This document shows, piece after piece, positions 25,231 through 34,035 of a stretch of 64,000 nucleotides of DNA. The notes under the pieces were generated by a model. It was not told the DNA's origin, made no database searches, and saw only the letters and a list, made by a program, of their open reading frames with translations. Source of the DNA: CAYXVJ01 sp050309435 (GTDB taxonomy: Bacteria; Bacillota; Clostridia; Saccharofermentanales; Fastidiosipilaceae); contig JBNRMJ010000003.1 of assembly GCA_050309435.1 (NCBI GenBank), positions 1 through 64,000 of the forward strand. The letters are read 5' to 3'. The translations under genes and the position numbers were made by a program. The stretch's first letter is position 1. Each line of letters begins with the position of its first letter.

Positions 25231-26565
25231 TTACAAGTCGCTTCCGAAGAAAATGGTCAGAAGCTTGTTGATAAAGTACTGGTCACGGCTACCGGCGGTT
25301 TCGCGAATGGAGTGCATACCCCAGATGGCAGTGCCTATATCAACCGAACGAACCGGTACCAGTCTGGCACTGATCGGCCCGATGGTCGACCCGCCGCGCA
25401 AGTCGCTGCGATTGACAAATCGCTGACAGGGAATCGAGTGCTCTTCGCAGAGCGCCAGGAAGGCGGCCGACGAATCGGCATCGCTGGTATAACTCATGCC
25501 GGCCGATGTCTTAATGACGGGTCCCCGGTTGATTCTCGGTCTGTTGGTGGCATCCGAATATTCGGCATAGTTCGGGTGCACCGCATGGGCCAGGTCCGCG
25601 GAAATCATAAAGCTCTTGTCAAAAGACGAAAGGAAATCCGAACGGTCGCCGCCAACGGCCAAAACCAGTAATTCCATGAGATCTCTGAGCATCGTGGATG
25701 CAGCGCCTTGTTTACTTCCCGAGCCGACTTCCTCATGGTCGGAAAAGAAGACCAGATTGATTCCCTTGAGCGGTACCGGGGCATTGACGAGACCTTGTAA
25801 ACCCGCCCAGCACATCGCCAGATTATCCAGCCGGGGCGCATTGACGAACTCCTCGTTGAAACCGACAAACATGGGAGCCTGAACATCATAAGTATAGAGG
25901 TCGTAGTCCAGTATATCCGATGCTGCAAGACCCAGTCTGGCCGCCACCAGTCTGGTAAAGAAATCTTCTTCGTGCCGACCGTCATCGAGTTGCTCGGCGG
26001 GAAGCATCGCTTCCTGTGCGATAAAGGGAAGCAGCACCTTCTGATTTTCAATTTTTACACCTTCGTTGACCTGGCGATTCATGTGTATGGCAACGTTTGG
26101 CAAGATCAATACGGGTTCATGAAAATCGATCAGACGGATATCCGGATTCAGGGCATGCGAGGATCTCACGGCGACGCGGCCTGCCAGGGAAAGGGGCCGG
26201 TCGAACCAGGAATTCAGAATCGGTCCGCCATATACTTCGGTCGACAGTTTCAGGATACCTTCGCTGCGGATCACGGCATGGGGCTTGATTTTCAATGCGG
26301 GCGAATCCGTATGGGCGCCCATGAGACGAAAACCCGAAGCCAGAGGATCTTCGCCGATTACGAAAGCGGCCAGAGCCGATCCGTTTTTCGTGTAATAACC
26401 CTTCGTTCCTGCTTTCAAATCACGAAGCTCGCTTGCCCGGTAAGCGGAAAAGCCTGCCTCTTTCAGTGTTTTTTTCATTTCATGAACGGCATGATAAGCA
26501 TTCGGGCTTCTGTGAATGAAGTCCATCATGCTCTGACTTGTTTCTCTTTCGATTGTACTTAACAT
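25231..26565 (-). CDS. M18-family aminopeptidase
   Basis: About 444 residues from ATG 26565, preceded by AAGGAGA (the longest frame starts ten codons earlier without a site). It is a zinc aminopeptidase of the M18 (aspartyl/broad) family. GAHTDSPALKIKP carries the first metal ligand, FDHEEVGSGSKQGA-like FSDHEEVGSGSKQG carries the catalytic Glu pair, and SADLAHAVHPNY provides further ligands, with GGSTIGPISA near the end. It trims N-terminal residues from peptides in the cytoplasm. It follows the Nudix gene by 44 bases on the same strand and probably belongs to the operon A24 peptidase - Nudix - M18. Confidence 0.93.
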   Translation of the reverse strand: MLSTIERETSQSMMDFIHRSPNAYHAVHEMKKTLKEAGFSAYRASELRDLKAGTKGYYTKNGSALAAFVIGEDPLASGFRLMGAHTDSPALKIKPHAVIRSEGILKLSTEVYGGPILNSWFDRPLSLAGRVAVRSSHALNPDIRLIDFHEPVLILPNVAIHMNRQVNEGVKIENQKVLLPFIAQEAMLPAEQLDDGRHEEDFFTRLVAARLGLAASDILDYDLYTYDVQAPMFVGFNEEFVNAPRLDNLAMCWAGLQGLVNAPVPLKGINLVFFSDHEEVGSGSKQGAASTMLRDLMELLVLAVGGDRSDFLSSFDKSFMISADLAHAVHPNYAEYSDATNRPRINRGPVIKTSAGMSYTSDADSSAAFLALCEEHSIPCQRFVNRSDLRGGSTIGPISARLVPVRSVDIGTAIWGMHSIRETAGSRDQYFINKLLTIFFGSDL

Positions 26566-26609
26566 CTTAATCTCCTTAATCGGCGTGATCTTCATACTAC
26601 CATGATAAC

Positions 26610-27047
26610 TTAAGCCGGACTGGCGGATTCGCTCTCTGTGAGATCATTTTCAAGAAGGATCCTGCCCTTCAGGATATCTTCGATCAGAGGGATATCCCCC
26701 GGCAGAAAGTTAAACTCCGGGAGTTCTTCGGGTTTCGCCCAGCGCCGGTCATCATGTACGATCAGTCTCGGCTCTGCCGGAACAACCCGGCGACAGCGAT
26801 ATAAATGAATGCGATAGGAAGCGCTCGTGTAATGGTGTTCGTGTACGGCCATGAGCCGGATATCGCGAACGGCCAGATTCAGTTCTTCCAGTAACTCTCT
26901 TTTCAATGCGGCCGGTCCGTCCTCGTCGGCTTCGAACTTGCCTCCGGGAAACTCCCAAAAACCGGCCCGGGGCTGATTTGGCGAACGCCGGCAGATCAAA
27001 ACTTCGTCATTTTCATTCAAGAGCCAGGCGGCTGCAACATCAATCAT
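26610..27047 (-). CDS. MutT-type Nudix hydrolase
   Basis: 145 residues. The Nudix box is canonical: GGKFEADEDGPAALKRELLEEL (G-x5-E-x7-REUxEE pattern, about residues 35-57). The start MIDVAAAWLL and the tail with the WAKPEELPEFNFLPGDIPLI segment are typical of 8-oxo-dGTP diphosphatase MutT, which cleanses the nucleotide pool. Substrate is inferred from this resemblance. It lies between the A24 peptidase and M18 genes on the same strand, spaced 36 and 44 bases. Confidence 0.88.
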   Translation of the reverse strand: MIDVAAAWLLNENDEVLICRRSPNQPRAGFWEFPGGKFEADEDGPAALKRELLEELNLAVRDIRLMAVHEHHYTSASYRIHLYRCRRVVPAEPRLIVHDDRRWAKPEELPEFNFLPGDIPLIEDILKGRILLENDLTESESASPA

Positions 27048-27083
27048 GATCGACTGCCTTTTCTATTCTATATTTCCTTATAT

Positions 27084-27629
27084 TTAATAGGAAAAAGGGG
27101 GAAATCTCAAGGTCGCAAGTGACAGCGAAAAGCAAATTCCCGGCAGTAAGGGGTAACGGAAGGAAGCTGCTCGGGCCTCTTCTTGCTTGTTCTTTTTAGT
27201 AATCAAATAATGGATGGAAAAAAGAAGGAAGGAAATTACAGAGGCTAACAAGAGTATCCGAAGCCCATTTTCGACACCGGCTTGCGCACCGGTTACGGCC
27301 GCGAGTTTCGCATCCGCGCCACCTATATCGTCACGCAGAAAATAAAGCAGAATAAAGGGAAGAGCTGTGATCAGGGCTGCTGCTGCCAAAAGGAGCAACT
27401 CCCGGGCCAAGTTCCCGGCATCGCTGATATACGGATAGAGTCTGTGAACAACGGCGATCGTACCTGACAAGAGCATCAAGCGGTCGGGAATGTATCTGCT
27501 TTTCAAGTCGCAACAGGCGATCGGCAGTAAACTGATGTTGAACAAAAGGATCAGGACAAAATCCGGATCTTGAATATTCAATAACGCATATTGAATACAG
27601 CTCCCGTATGCAACGAATAGTTTATTCAT
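27084..27629 (-). CDS. A24-family prepilin peptidase-like membrane protease
   Basis: About 181 residues from ATG 27629, chosen because AAAAGGATG lies 8-9 bases before it (the frame starts three codons earlier). It is very hydrophobic with about six membrane helices. The two catalytic Asp motifs of type IV prepilin (leader) peptidases are visible: Asp41 in CCDLKSRYIPD and Asp106 in IGGADAKL (the GxGD motif, here GGAD). It lacks the N-terminal methylase domain of PilD, so it resembles the short TadV/CpaA form. No pilin, secretion ATPase or tad gene is in the window, so its substrate is unknown. First gene of a minus-strand operon whose promoter must lie in the DnaA box region. Confidence 0.82.
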   Translation of the reverse strand: MNKLFVAYGSCIQYALLNIQDPDFVLILLFNISLLPIACCDLKSRYIPDRLMLLSGTIAVVHRLYPYISDAGNLARELLLLAAAALITALPFILLYFLRDDIGGADAKLAAVTGAQAGVENGLRILLLASVISFLLFSIHYLITKKNKQEEARAASFRYPLLPGICFSLSLATLRFPPFSY

Positions 27630-27730
27630 ATCAATCATCCTTTTTTTATCGCGTACTTAACAGAATCGTAACATTTCGTGGACAGGTACTGACATCCTAT
27701 TTCCACGCAAATCCACGCTTTTCCCCCCTT

Positions 27731-27761
27731 TATCCTCAAAGTTATCCACATTATCCACATT
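27731..27761 (+). repeat. Copy 1 of a 31-bp direct repeat carrying two DnaA boxes
   Basis: The copy contains TTATCCACA at 27742-27750 and again at 27751-27759, back to back; both are perfect DnaA boxes. Five bases beyond the repeat, AGTGGATAA at 27766-27774 is a one-mismatch box (TTATCCACT) on the opposite strand. The other copy of the repeat is at 27946-27976. Confidence 0.85.
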
Positions 27762-27945
27762 GATAAGTGGATAAAGCACCGTGAAAAGAATGATCGTTCG
27801 ATATTGTAAAACGACTGGTATGACGGCATTTGAGAGGTGTTTACATATATAAATATCTTTGTAGCATCCACTTTGCCCGAAGCTTGAAAGCATTGAAAAC
27901 ACGCAATTATATCGGCGTTCGGTAAAGACGGACGGAATTTCAATC

Positions 27946-27976
27946 TATCCTCAAAGTTATCCACATTATCCACATT
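27946..27976 (+). repeat. Copy 2 of the 31-bp direct repeat carrying two DnaA boxes
   Basis: Identical over 31 bases to 27731-27761, 215 bases away. Perfect DnaA boxes lie at 27957-27965 and 27966-27974, again directly adjacent and in the same orientation. Confidence 0.85.
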
Positions 27977-28130
27977 TGCACTTGGAAGGCAATCAACATT
28001 TCCATATGGACAGAGGAAAAGTTTTTTGGGACGAATGTCCACGAACGGACGTATTTGGAACGAATGAATAGACCCGGAAATTTTCAATTCCAATGACAGC
28101 CTTTATGCAAGCATGCTTTTCAAAACAACA

Positions 28131-28192
28131 TGTTATAATTTAATAAGCACTCGGCAGATAAAACCGATTCCCCCTTAATCGGGAAATCGGTC
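28131..28192 (+). promoter_or_regulatory. Extended -10 promoter and leader hairpin of the GlmU-like gene
   Basis: TGT-TATAAT at 28131-28139 is an extended -10 element; a -35 is not clear. In the leader, ACCGATTCCC (28163-28172) pairs with GGGAAATCGGT (28181-28191) with one bulge, followed by CGTTTATG, a weak terminator-like hairpin ahead of the ribosome binding site AAAGGAGG. An attenuation role is possible but unproven. Confidence 0.5.
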
Positions 28193-28222
28193 GTTTATGC
28201 ATGCGTAAAGGAGGCATAACAG

Positions 28223-29611
28223 ATGGATATCTCGGCTGTGATCCTGGCCAATGTTCAGACCAATCAGATCCCTGCACCGCTTCAAACGAAGCAGGAGCGC
28301 TCGGTTTATACCAGGATGCTGGCAGGTAAACCGATGATCACCTGGGTACGCGACAGCCTGACGGCCGCCGGGGCGACCGATCAACTCTATATCCTCGGCT
28401 CCGAACAAGAGGATATCCGGAGCATCGTCGGCGAAAAAGCCGCTTTTTCTTTCTTCGAAGAAGGGGAGCGGGGAAGTGTGATTTTACAGGCGGCGAATTT
28501 CATCGAAAGCCGCAGCGGTATCACGATCGTGATGCCGGGCAATCTTCCTTTACTCGGAGCCGATGTGCTGCAGGAGGCGATCAGACAGTTTACGGAACGT
28601 GCTTGCGATGCGTTGCTGCTGACGACCGTGACGGATCAGTCGGATCGCTGGGAGCGCATCATTCGCGATACCAGAGGCATTTTCCTGGGCAGCCGTCCGG
28701 AAGAGCAGCTGCCTCCGGCCATCGGCAAGCGCGAAATCAACGGCGAAGTCTATTTGTTTAATACGGCCAGGCTTTTATCGGCCATCGGTAAAGCCGCTCA
28801 TCGCAAAGGAGATAACGGCGATATGTCGACTCTCCTGGAAATTATGATAGCGGAGGGGCACGCGGTCGGCACGATGAAGGTAAGTCCCGAGGTGCTCTTG
28901 CCGATTGATGACTTATTCGACAGCAATCTGGCCAACCATATTCTAAACGGGCGAATCATCCGCAAACATGTCGAGAACGGCGTAGAATTCATCGATGCCG
29001 AGCAAACTTTCGTCGAACCCTCCGTCAAAATCGGACGCGGCACGGTGATCTGGCCCGGCGCGGTTCTGACAGGCGAAACGAAGATCGGAGAAGAGGTCGT
29101 GATCGGAGCTTCTTCTCGCATCGACAGTTCTCAGATCGGCAACAAGTCACAGATCCGGCAGTCGGTGATTCAGAATTCTCATGTCGGCGAGCGCTGCGAG
29201 ATCGGGCCTTATGCATACTTGCATAACGGTGCCTGGCTCGACCGGGACGTCAAAGTCAAGACAGGTACGGATATCAGTAACGCGATTATCGGTTACGGGG
29301 TTATAATTGATTCCCATGTCCTGATAAACGATGCCGATATCGGTGACAGCGCGAGAATCGGCGCAGGTGCGATCACGGTGAACGAAGATGCCTCGGGGCA
29401 GTCCTTTCGTACGACGATCGGCTCGCTGGCCATGATCGGCAGTAATGCAAGTCTCGTCGCTCCGGTGGAGATCGAGGCAAACAGTTACGTCGCAGCCGGT
29501 TCCGTCATCACGGGAAATGTGCCGGCCTTTGCTCTGGCTTTGGGACGCAGCCGACAAACGATATTGGAAGATTGGGTAAGACACGGTTCGGGTAAACGCG
29601 AACCTGTATAA
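28223..29611 (+). CDS. GlmU-like two-domain protein with degenerate active sites
   Basis: 462 residues with the layout of bifunctional GlmU: an N-terminal nucleotidyltransferase fold (1-235) and a left-handed beta-helix with hexapeptide repeats (about 250-450, IGxGVxI-type). The uridyltransferase signature LxAGxGTRMxSxxPK is replaced by LANVQTNQIPAPLQTK, and the Mg-binding Asp of GDVPL is Asn107 (GNLPL). In the acetyltransferase domain the LRPG arginine is replaced (LHNG), the conserved YDG is EDA, and the catalytic His position aligns with Ser, with a His one residue later. It thus probably lacks one or both GlmU activities and may be a regulatory or repurposed paralogue; a divergent active enzyme cannot be excluded. 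It occupies the place, next to pth and mfd, where many Firmicutes carry genuine glmU. Strong AAAGGAGG before the start. Confidence 0.75.
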   Translation: MDISAVILANVQTNQIPAPLQTKQERSVYTRMLAGKPMITWVRDSLTAAGATDQLYILGSEQEDIRSIVGEKAAFSFFEEGERGSVILQAANFIESRSGITIVMPGNLPLLGADVLQEAIRQFTERACDALLLTTVTDQSDRWERIIRDTRGIFLGSRPEEQLPPAIGKREINGEVYLFNTARLLSAIGKAAHRKGDNGDMSTLLEIMIAEGHAVGTMKVSPEVLLPIDDLFDSNLANHILNGRIIRKHVENGVEFIDAEQTFVEPSVKIGRGTVIWPGAVLTGETKIGEEVVIGASSRIDSSQIGNKSQIRQSVIQNSHVGERCEIGPYAYLHNGAWLDRDVKVKTGTDISNAIIGYGVIIDSHVLINDADIGDSARIGAGAITVNEDASGQSFRTTIGSLAMIGSNASLVAPVEIEANSYVAAGSVITGNVPAFALALGRSRQTILEDWVRHGSGKREPV

Positions 29612-29626
29612 GATAGAGGATACTAT

Positions 29627-30310
29627 ATGGCGATATTCAAGAAGAAAAGCGAATCGGACAAAAGCATGGACAGCGGCGATGCCTGGCTTTTAGTCGGCCT
29701 TGGCAACCCGGGAGTCAAGTATGCCCGAACCTGGCATAACTGCGGTTATCTCGCCATCGACTATCTGGCCGGTCGCTTCGGCATCAAGGTGAATAAAGTG
29801 CGCTTTAAAGGCGTTTACGGTCAAGGTGTGATCGAAGGCCAAAAGGTCTATCTCCTGAAGCCGGAAACTTACATGAACAACAGCGGCGAGAGCGTTCGCG
29901 CGGCCATGGACTATTTTAAGATTCCCCCGCAGCGCGTGGCTGTTTTCTACGATGACATCGATATTAACCTGGGTCAGATGCGTATTCGCGAAAAAGGCGG
30001 TCCAGGCACGCACAACGGCATGAAGTCGCTGGTGCAGCATATCGGCAGTAAGGATTTTCCCCGTTATCGCATCGGTATCGGACCCCAGCCCAAGGAGCAG
30101 GATATTATCTCCTATGTTCTTGCCGCCATACCGGAGGAAGCCAAAGCTCTTCTGAAAGAGGCGCTCGATCGTCTGGTGGAAGGCGTGACTTACATGCTTA
30201 CAGCCGACATCCAGCTGGCGATGAACCGTGTCAATACAAATGGTAAAGCAAAACCCGCCAAACTGCCGGGCAAACCGCCCTCCGAACGCAATAAGGAGCC
30301 CGAGCTATGA
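29627..30310 (+). CDS. pth: Peptidyl-tRNA hydrolase
   Basis: 227 residues. It releases tRNA from peptidyl-tRNA that has dropped off the ribosome. Motifs: VGLGNPGVKY, catalytic His37 in TWHNCG (usually TRHNxG; the Arg is Trp here), KPETYMNNSG, Asp in DDIDINLG, and GTHNGMKS. There is a 17-residue N-terminal extension and a basic, Pro-rich C-terminal tail of about 25 residues compared with the usual 190 residues. It lies 15 bases after the GlmU-like gene and overlaps mfd by 4 bases (ATGA), as in the conserved Firmicutes pth-mfd pair. Confidence 0.95.
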   Translation: MAIFKKKSESDKSMDSGDAWLLVGLGNPGVKYARTWHNCGYLAIDYLAGRFGIKVNKVRFKGVYGQGVIEGQKVYLLKPETYMNNSGESVRAAMDYFKIPPQRVAVFYDDIDINLGQMRIREKGGPGTHNGMKSLVQHIGSKDFPRYRIGIGPQPKEQDIISYVLAAIPEEAKALLKEALDRLVEGVTYMLTADIQLAMNRVNTNGKAKPAKLPGKPPSERNKEPEL

Positions 30311-33300
30311 CAGACGATAACGATCTTCGGCCGGAAAGCGGGATTCAAGCTCTGCTTCGACAGGCCGCCCGCGATAAGCGATTTATCGAACTTGCAAGCA
30401 ACTGGCCCGGCAGCCATGTGAACCTAACCGGCCCCGGCGAGAGCATGAAGGCCTATTTACTGATGGCGCTCCAATATGCCGAGGAGGGCCGGCCTTTAGC
30501 TGTTTTCGTGCCGGACGAGCTGGCCGCCCGCAGCTTTCAGATAAACCTGCAGGCCTTCTCCGAGGAACCGGACGAGATTCGTGTTTTTCGTGCCAGAGAG
30601 TTCGAGCTGGGTTCGGCGGATGCCGTCTCCAGGGACATGGAGCAGCAGCGCCTGGCCGTCTTAAAAGCACTGAGCGAAGGACTGGTTCGGGTCTTAATCG
30701 TCAGCGGTCCTGCGGCCATGCAGCTCTTACCGCCGCCGTCCGTGTTAAAAGAGCGTTCGATCCGGCTTAAGATCGGGATGCGCTACGATCCGGAGCTCCT
30801 TGGAAAGAGGCTGACCGAACTCGGTTACGAGCGGATGCATCTGGCCGAGATCCCCGGTCAGTTTGCCAGGCGCGGCGACATTCTGGATATCATTCCGATC
30901 GGTTTGCCCGAGAACCACCGCAACATCGGTACGGGTATCGGCTGGCGTATCTCTTTTTTTGATGACGAGGTTGACCAGATCAAGCGTTTTGCCATTGAGA
31001 ATCAGCGCAGCGTCGAAAACATCGACAACTGTCTGATTCCTCCTGCCCTCGAGGTCCTGACAAGTCCCGGGGAACGGGAGCTTCTTGCCGAGTCCGTCAG
31101 GGATTACGGCGAGGAGCAGATCAGGCAGATGAGAAAAACATCGTCTCTGGCTGAAACCGCCGGTCGTCTCTCCGATCTTCTGGAAGAAGACGTGGCCAAA
31201 CTGGTCTCGGGACAGCCCTTCCCGGGTATCGACAAATGGCTGGGCTTAATCTGGCCGGAAGGCGCGACGATTCTTGACTACCTTCTTGATCACGAATTCC
31301 TGATCGCCGTTGACGAGCCGCTTCGTCTGCGTAACCGCCTCGATGCGGCGCAGGCAGAGGTAGCCGAACGTGTTACCTCGCTGCTTGGAAAAGGTCAGAC
31401 TTTCTCATTGGCAAATGAGTCGCATATCCGCGGGGCTGAGTTTTTCAGGCAACTCGACCAGAGAGCATCTGTTTTGTCACTGGCAACGATCCCGAGCTCC
31501 GGTAACGGTTTCCCGAAAGCGCAGAACATCACGATTCCCGGCCGTGAGGCCGAGTCTTATCGCGGACGCGAGTCGCTTCTTTTGCCTTTAATAGAAGAAA
31601 AGAAAAAGAAAGCAGAAGAGATCGTTATCTTTACCGGTGACGGGCAGCGCAGCACGCGCTTAAAAAATTATTTTACCGAAGAAGGCGCGACGGATCTGCC
31701 GCAGCTCTTTGATTCGGGTCTGGATCGTGGCTTCGAGTACCCCGCGGCCGGCCTGATGGTTTTCGGCAGCCAGGACATCTTCGGAAGAGAACACAGACGC
31801 AAGAGTCGAAAAAGCCGCCTTAAAGGCGTTAAAATCGATCTGTTCAGTGATTTGAAACCGGGTGAACGAGTCGTCCACGAAGCCTATGGTATCGGTATCT
31901 ACGAGGGTCTGACAACAAACCTGGATGCCGGCGGAACGAAACGAGACTTCCTCTCGATCAGTTATGCCGGAGGCGACAAACTGCATCTGCCCATGGAGCA
32001 GCTTGATCAGATTCAAAAGTACGTCGGTTCCGAGGGAAAAGAACCCAAACTGACGCGTTTGGGCACACAGGAATGGAACCGCTTAAAAGAACGTGCCCGA
32101 GCCTCGATTCGGGAACTGGCAACCGACCTGGTCGCTCTCTACGCGAGGCGTTCGGCGATCAAGGGACATCGTTTCCCGCCGGACAATAGCTGGGATCAGG
32201 ATTTCGCGGCAAGCTTTCCCTATGAAGAAACGGAAGATCAGCTGCGCTGCATCGAAGAAGTCAAAAGCGATATGGAATCGGATAAGGTCATGGACCGCCT
32301 GCTCTGCGGAGATGTCGGTTTCGGAAAGACCGAAGTCGCTTTCCGTGCGATTTTCAAAGCAGTCGGTGACAGCAAGCAAGCCTTGTTCCTGGCGCCCACC
32401 ACGGTGCTGGCTCAGCAGCACTATCAAAACTTCAAAGAGCGTATCGGCGATTTCCCCGTCCGTGTCGGTCAGTTGAGTCGTTTTGCCAGTCCGAGGGAAG
32501 TAAATAAGACGATTCGCGGTCTGGCCAACGGTTCGATCGATGTGGCTATCGGTACCCACCGCCTGCTGTCCAAGGACGTCAAGTGTAAGAACCTGGGCCT
32601 GCTGGTAGTCGACGAAGAGCAGCGTTTCGGTGTGGATCACAAGGAACAGATCAAAGCGCTGAAGCCCGATGTCGACGTTCTGACTTTATCGGCTACGCCT
32701 ATTCCGCGAACCCTTCATATGTCGATGTCCGGCATCCGCGACATCAGTGTCATCGAGGAGCCCCCGGAGGACAGGCGCCCCGTTCAGACTTATGTCATGG
32801 AGTATGACGAAGCGATTATCCAGGATGCGATCCTGCGCGAGATCTCCCGCGAGGGCCAGATCTTCTATTTGTTCAACGACACCAGAAAGATTCGCGAGAA
32901 GGCAGCCGCGCTGGCCGCGGCCTTGCCGGGCGTACGGGTCAGCTTCGCCCACGGTAAAATGAACGTCCATGAGCTCGAAGATATCATCGGTGACTTCGTC
33001 TCGGGCGGGGCGGATATTCTGGTCTGTACCACGATCATCGAATCGGGTATCGATATGCCGAACGTAAATACCATCATCGTCGAGCATGCCGACCGCCTGG
33101 GTCTGGCCCAGCTCTACCAGCTGCGCGGGCGGGTGGGACGTTCTTCGCGTCAGGCGTATGCGTACGTGACTTATACCAAGAATAAGGTTTTGACCGAGGT
33201 GTCCGAAAAACGTCTGGCGGCGATTCGCGACTTTACGGAGCTGGGCGCGGGTTTCAAAATCGCGCTTCGCGATCTCGAGGTGCGCGGTGCAGGTAACCTT

Positions 33301-34035
33301 CTGGGAGCCGAACAGCACGGCCAGCTTGAGACAATCGGTTATGATCTTTACACGCGTATGCTCGAAGACGAAATCAATAAAGCCAAGCTGGAACTCGCGG
33401 CTTCGGGTCAGCTGTCCGAGGATGCGGCCGCGGCGGCGTCACAAGTACCTGCACAGATGCGGGGTTCCGGCGAGCCGGAGTTTGTGTCCGTGCGAAAAGC
33501 AGACAGCCAAATACTGCCGGGTACAACAGGCAGCGCGGCTCCCGGCGTCACACCCGTGGATTGCGTGGTGGAGCTCGCTTTGGATTCTTATATTCCGCGC
33601 GACTTTATTCCGGATGACGGCGAACGCATGGATCTGTACCGCAGGATCTCTCATATCTCAAACAGCGAAGACTACCACGATGTCATAGACGAAATCAGCG
33701 ATCGTTTCGGCGATCTCCCGGCTGCGGTTCAGACACTCTGCGATATTTCCTTCATTCGGGCTAAGGCGGGCAGCATGGGCATCACCCGGATTTTCGTGCA
33801 GAAGCAGGCCGTTATTTTACTTTTGGCGACCGAATCGAAACCGGATATGGAGCAGATTTTTGCCATCTTGAGTCTGCCGGCTTATCAGAAGGTGTTGAAC
33901 TTCAACGCGGGTTTAAAGCCGCACATTCGCTTCCCCGGCGCGGCCGTTTCGCTGCAGGCGATTCCGGGAAAACTTCGTAAACTCTTCCTGGATGCCGAAG
34001 CCGCCATGGCCGAGCAGCGTAAAATATCGTCATGA
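30307..34035 (+). CDS. mfd: Transcription-repair coupling factor
   Basis: 1242 residues. Mfd removes RNA polymerase stalled at DNA lesions and recruits UvrA. In order: UvrB-like N-terminal modules (about 20-330), the RNA-polymerase-interacting CarD-like domain (GERVVHEAYGIGIYEG, about 515-530), superfamily 2 translocase with Walker A GDVGFGKTE (from 668) and DEEQ in VVDEEQRFGV, LSATPIPRTL, the second RecA domain ending in QLRGRVGRSSRQAYAYV, and the C-terminal UvrA-binding autoinhibitory domain (about 1080-1200). Start ATGA overlaps the pth stop, and its own end overlaps the next gene by 4 bases, a chain of translational coupling. Confidence 0.97.
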   Translation: MTDDNDLRPESGIQALLRQAARDKRFIELASNWPGSHVNLTGPGESMKAYLLMALQYAEEGRPLAVFVPDELAARSFQINLQAFSEEPDEIRVFRAREFELGSADAVSRDMEQQRLAVLKALSEGLVRVLIVSGPAAMQLLPPPSVLKERSIRLKIGMRYDPELLGKRLTELGYERMHLAEIPGQFARRGDILDIIPIGLPENHRNIGTGIGWRISFFDDEVDQIKRFAIENQRSVENIDNCLIPPALEVLTSPGERELLAESVRDYGEEQIRQMRKTSSLAETAGRLSDLLEEDVAKLVSGQPFPGIDKWLGLIWPEGATILDYLLDHEFLIAVDEPLRLRNRLDAAQAEVAERVTSLLGKGQTFSLANESHIRGAEFFRQLDQRASVLSLATIPSSGNGFPKAQNITIPGREAESYRGRESLLLPLIEEKKKKAEEIVIFTGDGQRSTRLKNYFTEEGATDLPQLFDSGLDRGFEYPAAGLMVFGSQDIFGREHRRKSRKSRLKGVKIDLFSDLKPGERVVHEAYGIGIYEGLTTNLDAGGTKRDFLSISYAGGDKLHLPMEQLDQIQKYVGSEGKEPKLTRLGTQEWNRLKERARASIRELATDLVALYARRSAIKGHRFPPDNSWDQDFAASFPYEETEDQLRCIEEVKSDMESDKVMDRLLCGDVGFGKTEVAFRAIFKAVGDSKQALFLAPTTVLAQQHYQNFKERIGDFPVRVGQLSRFASPREVNKTIRGLANGSIDVAIGTHRLLSKDVKCKNLGLLVVDEEQRFGVDHKEQIKALKPDVDVLTLSATPIPRTLHMSMSGIRDISVIEEPPEDRRPVQTYVMEYDEAIIQDAILREISREGQIFYLFNDTRKIREKAAALAAALPGVRVSFAHGKMNVHELEDIIGDFVSGGADILVCTTIIESGIDMPNVNTIIVEHADRLGLAQLYQLRGRVGRSSRQAYAYVTYTKNKVLTEVSEKRLAAIRDFTELGAGFKIALRDLEVRGAGNLLGAEQHGQLETIGYDLYTRMLEDEINKAKLELAASGQLSEDAAAAASQVPAQMRGSGEPEFVSVRKADSQILPGTTGSAAPGVTPVDCVVELALDSYIPRDFIPDDGERMDLYRRISHISNSEDYHDVIDEISDRFGDLPAAVQTLCDISFIRAKAGSMGITRIFVQKQAVILLLATESKPDMEQIFAILSLPAYQKVLNFNAGLKPHIRFPGAAVSLQAIPGKLRKLFLDAEAAMAEQRKISS

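Larger units (their letters stand above)
27630..28222. other. 593-base gene-free region with tandem DnaA boxes
   Basis: Divergent region between the A24 peptidase gene and the GlmU-like gene. It holds two copies of a 31-bp repeat, each with two adjacent DnaA boxes, a fifth box-like 9-mer, the promoter and leader hairpin of the GlmU-like gene, and AT-rich tracts. A 152-codon minus-strand frame crosses it but encodes repeat-derived low-quality sequence and is not a gene. dnaA and dnaN are not in the window. It could be an origin, a DnaA-titrating or DnaA-reactivating locus, or a DnaA-controlled promoter region. Confidence 0.6.

Noticed and set aside
27635..28093. 152-codon minus-strand reading frame across the DnaA box region
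   Set aside because: It is translated largely from the DnaA repeats (NVDNVDNFED twice), has no ribosome binding site and no recognisable domain. Accepting it would also place a gene across a clear regulatory region.
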